Source of the DNA: Acidimicrobiaceae bacterium
GTDB lineage: Bacteria; Actinomycetota; Acidimicrobiia; Acidimicrobiales; Ilumatobacteraceae
NCBI GenBank assembly: GCA_947487095.1
Contig: CANKVI010000035.1
Coordinates: 1-9,305, forward strand
Direction of reading: 5' to 3'
DNA length: 9,305 nucleotides
The position numbers and the translations under genes are program-made. Each line of letters opens with the position of its first letter. Positions within the stretch are counted from its first letter, which is position 1. The notes beneath the pieces were generated by a model that saw only the letters and a program-made list of their open reading frames with translations, was not told the origin of the DNA and searched no databases. Positions 5,759 to 9,305 of this stretch are shown here, piece by piece.

Positions 5759-6859
5759 TTACTTCTTCTTCTTTTTGGCTGCAACCTTGGTCTTTGCTGG
5801 GGCCTTCTTTTTAATGGCCTTCTTTGGACCCTTGGTGCTTGCAGTTGGTGCCTTCGCGGCTCCACACACAGTTTCCATAATCAGGCGTGTCACCACGTAT
5901 GGATCAACGTTTGCGTTTGGACGACGGTCTTCTGCATAACCCTTTCCATCACGAGCGACTTGCCAAGGAATACGTACAGATGCACCGCGGTTTGACACGC
6001 CGTAGCTGAACTTGTCCCATGGAGCAGTTTCATGCTTTCCGGTGAGACGGCTCTGAATGTCATCGCCGTAGTTGTTCACGTGTTCCATCACGCGAGTACC
6101 AAGTGCATCACATGCAGCTTCGATTGCTGCGTAACTTCCACGCATTGCCTTTGTCGAGAAGTTGGTATGTGCACCCGCTCCGTTCCAGTCGCCCTTTTGT
6201 GGCTTCGCTGCATAGGAGATGACCACGTCGTGATCTTCTGCAATGCGATCGAGCAACCAACGAGCAACCATCATGTGATCACTTACGGTCAGTGCGTCTG
6301 CTGCACCAATTTGAAACTCCCATTGACCAGGCATTACTTCAGCGTTTGTTCCTTCAATCATGAGACCAGCTTCGATGCAGGCCCATGTGTGCTCTTCAAT
6401 AATTTGTCGACCCATTACACGGCCGGCACCAACGCCGCAGTAGTAAGGACCCTGTGGTGCAGGTTCGCCACCAGCTTCTGGGAATCCGTAAGGACGACCA
6501 TCTAGGCGCATCATGGTGTATTCCTGTTCGATGCCGTAGATCATGCCGTGCGCTGCAAACTTCTTTGACACTTCGGCACACACTGAACGAGTGTTGGTTG
6601 GGTGTGGCTTCTCGGATTGCGCAAGCATTACTTCGCACAACACCAAAATGTTTTTGCCGCCACGAATTGGGTCTGGACAAGTAAAAACTGGCTTCAACAT
6701 GCAGTCTGATGCGTCACCAGTTGCTTGTTCGGTTGATGAACCATCGAAACCCCAAATTGGAGGAGTCTTCACGCTGTTCGCAAGAATCTTGGTCTTCGAA
6801 CGCAGCATTGGAGTTGGCTTATGGCCGTCGATCCAGATGTATTCCGCTTGATATGGCAT
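5759..6859 (-). CDS. glnII: Type II (eukaryote-like) glutamine synthetase with a lysine-rich C-terminal tail
   Basis: This is a second ATP-dependent glutamate-ammonia ligase, from the GSII family common in eukaryotes and found in some actinobacteria and rhizobia; such enzymes are decamers and are not adenylylated. Family motifs run the full length: YIWIDG (7-12), WGFDGSSTEQATGDASD (36-52), GIEQEYTM (109-116), PQGPYYCGVGA (135-145), MPGQWEFQIG (176-185), WNGAGAHTNFSTKAMR (225-240), YGVSNRGASVRIP (286-298) and YAEDRRPNANVDPY (308-321). The catalytic body ends near residue 332. A 33-residue tail (334-366) follows with 14 lysines plus Ala, Pro and Thr, ending in five lysines; ordinary GSII enzymes lack this. 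A good Shine-Dalgarno, AAGGA, lies six bases before the ATG at 6859. The gene has its own terminator and is divergent from nadE. The upstream region holds a candidate GlnR operator and an inverted-repeat cluster, so nitrogen control is likely. Confidence 0.95.
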   Translation of the reverse strand: MPYQAEYIWIDGHKPTPMLRSKTKILANSVKTPPIWGFDGSSTEQATGDASDCMLKPVFTCPDPIRGGKNILVLCEVMLAQSEKPHPTNTRSVCAEVSKKFAAHGMIYGIEQEYTMMRLDGRPYGFPEAGGEPAPQGPYYCGVGAGRVMGRQIIEEHTWACIEAGLMIEGTNAEVMPGQWEFQIGAADALTVSDHMMVARWLLDRIAEDHDVVISYAAKPQKGDWNGAGAHTNFSTKAMRGSYAAIEAACDALGTRVMEHVNNYGDDIQSRLTGKHETAPWDKFSYGVSNRGASVRIPWQVARDGKGYAEDRRPNANVDPYVVTRLIMETVCGAAKAPTASTKGPKKAIKKKAPAKTKVAAKKKKK

Positions 6860-6865
6860 GTCATT

Positions 6866-6870
6866 TCCTT
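6866..6870 (-). promoter_or_regulatory. Ribosome binding site of glnII
   Basis: The minus strand reads AAGGA, with a further GG just upstream at 6872-6871, six bases before the ATG at 6859. It fixes the glnII start and shows that this gene has a leadered mRNA, unlike the lipoprotein, ridA and nadE genes. It lies only 8 bases beyond the inverted-repeat cluster at 6879-6906, so a structure formed there in the mRNA could affect access to it. Confidence 0.75.
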
Positions 6871-6878
6871 CCGGTTGA

Positions 6879-6906
6879 GAATTCGGGCCATAACCCCGAA
6901 TTCGGG
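6879..6906. repeat. Overlapping inverted and direct repeats upstream of glnII (GAATTCGGG cluster)
   Basis: GAATTCGGG occurs at 6879-6887 and again at 6898-6906, 19 bases apart. Its complement CCCGAATTC at 6895-6903 makes a perfect 9-base inverted repeat with the first copy, with a seven-base spacer. It also forms the 12-base palindrome CCCGAATTCGGG (6895-6906) with the second copy. The cluster ends 8 bases upstream of the glnII ribosome binding site. It could be a protein operator with two sites about two helical turns apart, or a 5' leader hairpin with two mutually exclusive forms. The repeats are certain; the function is not known. Confidence 0.8.
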
Positions 6907-6931
6907 TATGCAGTAAGTCTCCAACATGGGG

Positions 6932-6969
6932 ATTTCGCCCCCGTTGCCCAAATGTGAACGCTTTGTGAA
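6932..6969 (-). promoter_or_regulatory. Candidate GlnR operator between glnII and nadE
   Basis: On the minus strand four five-base half-sites follow each other with exactly six bases between them: TTCAC (6969-6965), TTCAC (6958-6954), GCAAC (6947-6943) and GAAAT (6936-6932). The 11-base period and the AC-n9-AC spacing of the first three match the published GlnR patterns (GTNAC-n6-GNAAC in Streptomyces, AC-n9-AC in mycobacteria), although the first base is T rather than G in two half-sites. The array lies 73-110 bases before the glnII start, and where the -35 region of nadE would be. A GlnR-like gene is encoded in the same cluster. Confidence 0.5.
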
Positions 6970-6981
6970 GTTGTAGAGCCC

Positions 6982-6987
6982 TAGCCT
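6982..6987 (+). promoter_or_regulatory. Candidate -10 box for nadE, leaderless arrangement
   Basis: TAGCCT fits TANNNT and lies exactly six bases before the GTG at 6994, so the mRNA would begin at the start codon. No Shine-Dalgarno is visible before this GTG. The spacing equals that seen at ridA and at the lipoprotein gene, which supports both the promoter call and GTG 6994 as the nadE start. Confidence 0.5.
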
Positions 6988-6993
6988 GAAGTT

Positions 6994-8685
6994 GTGCCGG
7001 TAGCGACTCAACACGTGCGGGTGGGATTAGCCCAGTTCAACCCCGTAGTTGGCGATATTGCCGGCAATTCTCGCCGAATCCGAGAGTTGTATGCCGCTGC
7101 GAACGACGCAGGCTGCGACATGGTGGCATTTCCCGAGCTATCCATTACTGGTTACCCGCCTGAAGACCTCGTCCTCAAATCTGGCTTCGTGGCTGAAAAC
7201 CAGCGGGCAATGCGTGAGATCGTGGCAGAAACTCAGGGTTGCGTGGCGGTGTTTGGTTTTGTCGACGGAACGCAGGGGTCTTTATCGAACTCAGCCGCCA
7301 TTGCATCGAATGGGACATTGCACGGCACGTATAACAAACAGTTGCTTCCGAACTACAGCGTGTTTGACGAAGAGCGGTATTTCATTCCTGGTTCATCGTT
7401 CTCACTGTTCACTATCTGTGGCGTACCCGTAGGAGTCACAATTTGCGAAGACATCTGGCAAGCCGATGGTCCGGTTCAGAAACAAGCTAAAGCTGGCGCA
7501 ACGTTGAATATCAATATCAACGGTTCGCCGTATCACCGCGGAAAGTTTGATGAGCGTCAACACATGGTGAGTGATCGCGCACGAACAAACTCTTGCGCCA
7601 TTGTGTATGTCAATCAAGTCTGCGGTCAAGACGAGTTGGTGTTTGATGGCGGAAGCATGGTATTCGACCATCGTGGTGACTTGTTGATGCGCGCGGAACA
7701 GTTTGATGAATGTTTGTCGTTCATTGACATTGCGGTAAACGAATCAAGTGTTGCAAGTGATGTTTCAGTGATTGAAATTTCACAATCAACTCGGGCAAGT
7801 GGTGCGCAGCGCGAAGGAGTGATTACTCCAAACTCGTCCGATATGGAACAAGTGTTTGGTGCGCTTGTTCTGGGCACTCGCGATTATGTACGCAAGAACG
7901 GATTTACCGATGTGGTCATTGGGCTATCGGGCGGAATTGACTCCGCACTTGTTGCCGCTATTGCGGTTGAAGCACTTGGTGCACAACACGTACACGGTAT
8001 TTCTATGCCATCGCGGTATTCCAGTGAGGGCTCGCGCACTGATGCGGCGCTTTTGGCGAGCAACCTCGGAATAGAGATGCAAACTATTTCCATTGAGCCG
8101 GCATTTGCCGCCTACCTTGACATGACTGCAGAAAGTTTCGCAGGCAAGACAGCGGATCTCACCGAAGAGAACTTGCAAAGCCGTGTTCGTGGCACCACGT
8201 TGATGGCGCTGTCAAACAAGTTTGGCTGGATGGTGTTAACAACGGGAAACAAAAGCGAACTCGCTGTTGGTTACTTCACGTTGTATGGCGACTCGGTTGG
8301 TGGTTATGCAGTTATTAAAGACTTGCTAAAGACCACGGTGTATGAGTTGTGTCGCTTTGTCAATGTGCGTGCAGGTCAAGAAGTGATTCCCGAGGCAGTG
8401 ATCACCAAGCCGCCATCTGCCGAATTGCGACCTGATCAACGTGACGACCAATCGCTGCCGCCTTATGAAGTACTGGATCCAATTTTGGAACTGTACGTAG
8501 AACAAGATCGGACAGCCGCTGAAATTATTGCGCTTGGCTTTGATGAGGCACTCGTGCGACGAATTTCTCGTTTGGTGGATGTGAATGAATACAAACGTCG
8601 TCAAGGTCCGCCAGGGGTTCGTGTTTCATTGAAAGCCTTTGGCAAAGACAGACGCTTGCCAATTACCAACGCGTATCGCGGTTAA
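6994..8685 (+). CDS. nadE: Glutamine-dependent NAD+ synthetase
   Basis: The enzyme makes NAD+ from deamido-NAD+ and ATP in the cytoplasm, using ammonia cut from glutamine by its own amidase domain. The 563-residue length fits the two-domain bacterial form. The N-terminal nitrilase-type amidase (about 8-260) shows the Glu-Lys-Cys triad: Glu48 in FPELSITGYPPEDL, Lys115 in NKQLLPNY and Cys151 in VTICEDIW. The C-terminal synthetase (about 285-563) has the ATP pyrophosphatase loop GLSGGIDSA (310-318), then TTGNKSELAVGY (416-427), GDSVGGYAVIKDL (432-444), KPPSAELRPDQRDD (472-485) and the usual ending RRLPITNAYRG. GTG 6994 is chosen as the start from the TANNNT box six bases upstream; GTG 7015 and GTG 7021 are less likely alternatives. 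It is divergent from glnII across a candidate GlnR operator, and its TAA overlaps the stop of the convergent MFS gene. Confidence 0.96.
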   Translation: MPVATQHVRVGLAQFNPVVGDIAGNSRRIRELYAAANDAGCDMVAFPELSITGYPPEDLVLKSGFVAENQRAMREIVAETQGCVAVFGFVDGTQGSLSNSAAIASNGTLHGTYNKQLLPNYSVFDEERYFIPGSSFSLFTICGVPVGVTICEDIWQADGPVQKQAKAGATLNININGSPYHRGKFDERQHMVSDRARTNSCAIVYVNQVCGQDELVFDGGSMVFDHRGDLLMRAEQFDECLSFIDIAVNESSVASDVSVIEISQSTRASGAQREGVITPNSSDMEQVFGALVLGTRDYVRKNGFTDVVIGLSGGIDSALVAAIAVEALGAQHVHGISMPSRYSSEGSRTDAALLASNLGIEMQTISIEPAFAAYLDMTAESFAGKTADLTEENLQSRVRGTTLMALSNKFGWMVLTTGNKSELAVGYFTLYGDSVGGYAVIKDLLKTTVYELCRFVNVRAGQEVIPEAVITKPPSAELRPDQRDDQSLPPYEVLDPILELYVEQDRTAAEIIALGFDEALVRRISRLVDVNEYKRRQGPPGVRVSLKAFGKDRRLPITNAYRG

Positions 8686-9305
8686 TTACTTACATTCACG
8701 CGCTGATAACGCATGATCGTTAACGCACCGAGCAGACCAAAGAACGCACCCATTAAGGCTGGGCCACTTACACCAAATGATTCAAACAAGTTGGTGGCAA
8801 CAATGGCCATCACTGCGCGCCCAAGTGTTCCGGCACCTAATACCCAACCAAGCCCTGTTCCCGGGCTGTTTGGAACAAGTTTGGTAGCCAACGGCAACAG
8901 GCTGACCACCGAGAATTCGAAACCGAGGAAATAGATGAACACACCAATCAGTCCAACGATCAAGTTCTGAGATCCAAGTACCAAAAAAATGCCGCCAGGG
9001 ATAACAAGGAGAGCTCCGAACGCAATACTTCGCTCTTTGCCCCACTTGTCGGTTTGACGAGAACTACTCACCGATGCTGCAAGTTCAACGAGTCCAAGCG
9101 AAAACCCTGCGACTGCAAGCCGAGCTGCACCAAATTGAAATTCATCCTCAAGCCAAGCACCAAAGGTGACAAACAAGTTCTGTGCGCTGCACATAATGAA
9201 AAACATGGTGGCAACGACCAACCATGAGTTACCAGTGACTCGTTGCGGGGTAGTGCTGCGACTTTCATGAACCTCACGGACTGCATTGGTAACGCGATTG
9301 AAAAT
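8682..9305 (-). CDS. MFS transporter, C-terminal half (5' end outside the window)
   Basis: The minus-strand frame is open from 9305 to the TAA at 8684-8682, giving 207 residues with no true start in the window; a TTG at 9221 lies inside a membrane segment and is not a likely start. There are about six hydrophobic segments (roughly 27-44, 62-80, 95-111, 114-134, 150-172 and 180-198), the second half of a 12-helix major facilitator protein, preceded by a charged stretch that fits the central cytoplasmic loop. SRQTDKWGKERS (82-93), between its second and third segments, resembles the second copy of MFS motif A (D-R-x-G-R-R). The substrate cannot be read from this half. It converges on nadE with stop codons overlapping in TTAA at 8682-8685. 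Confidence 0.88.
   Translation of the reverse strand: MFNRVTNAVREVHESRSTTPQRVTGNSWLVVATMFFIMCSAQNLFVTFGAWLEDEFQFGAARLAVAGFSLGLVELAASVSSSRQTDKWGKERSIAFGALLVIPGGIFLVLGSQNLIVGLIGVFIYFLGFEFSVVSLLPLATKLVPNSPGTGLGWVLGAGTLGRAVMAIVATNLFESFGVSGPALMGAFFGLLGALTIMRYQRVNVSN

Noticed and set aside
6032..6505. 157-residue plus-strand frame antisense to glnII
   Set aside because: It is Cys/His-rich, has no recognisable domain or ribosome binding site, and is fully explained by the codon pattern of glnII on the other strand.
6928..6942. GGGG-ATTTCG-CCCCC as a separate hairpin in the glnII-nadE region
   Set aside because: The stem is only four G-C pairs with no flanking extension or U tract, and it overlaps the better-supported 11-base half-site array.
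9219..9221. TTG at 9221 as the start of a short complete MFS protein
   Set aside because: The frame stays open to the window edge with plausible loop sequence upstream, and this codon falls inside a membrane helix; the gene is cut by the window.
1..9305. tRNA or rRNA genes, CRISPR arrays, insertion sequences, prophage or defence genes
   Set aside because: The coding genes fill nearly all the window, the gaps are short, and none shows tRNA-like folding, regularly spaced repeats, transposase motifs or terminal inverted repeats.

Overview
The window looks like part of an actinobacterial chromosome of about 50% G+C, most plausibly a compact-genome Acidimicrobiia-type lineage. That placement is inference. 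It rests on a GlnR-like regulator, a GlnA2-type glutamine synthetase, a GlnII-type second glutamine synthetase, apparent leaderless promoters, and very tight gene packing. There are ten protein genes, eight complete and two cut by the window edges. No RNA gene, mobile element or CRISPR array was seen. No stretch over 300 bases lacks a gene; the longest gap is the 134-base glnII-nadE intergenic region.

Layout. Bases 1-129 are the 3' end of an ErpA/HesB-type iron-sulfur insertion protein. Convergent to it is a Tat-exported lipoprotein with a cysteine-rich thioredoxin-like C-terminal part (135-1010). Divergent from the lipoprotein is a tight four-gene run on the + strand: a RidA-family protein with a lysine-rich N-terminal tail (1067-1504), a 51-residue membrane protein (1510-1665), an amidohydrolase of the 8-oxoguanine / hydroxytriazine deaminase group (about 1640-3022), and a GDT1/UPF0016 membrane protein, probably a Mn2+ or Ca2+ exporter (3030-3611).

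The centre is a nitrogen-assimilation block on the - strand. In order of transcription it holds glnII (6859-5759), a strong intrinsic terminator, glnA (5670-4324), and a GlnR-like OmpR-family regulator (4315-3608) only 8 bases behind glnA. Divergent from glnII is nadE, the glutamine-dependent NAD+ synthetase (6994-8685). The glnII-nadE intergenic region carries four GlnR-like half-sites at an exact 11-base period, and a separate GAATTCGGG/CCCGAATTC inverted-repeat cluster just upstream of the glnII ribosome binding site. The window closes with the C-terminal half of a convergent MFS transporter (8682-9305).

How it fits together. Two glutamine synthetases make glutamine, NadE spends glutamine as its ammonia donor, and the GlnR-like protein is a plausible regulator of all three. 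The RidA-deaminase run looks like a nucleobase or triazine-type deamination module with imine/enamine detoxification; this is inferred from family membership and proximity. The most unusual signals are lysine/alanine-rich histone-H1-like tails on two unrelated enzymes (RidA N-terminus, GlnII C-terminus), a repeated TANNNT-6 nt-start codon arrangement suggesting leaderless mRNAs, and the two regulatory repeat clusters before glnII.
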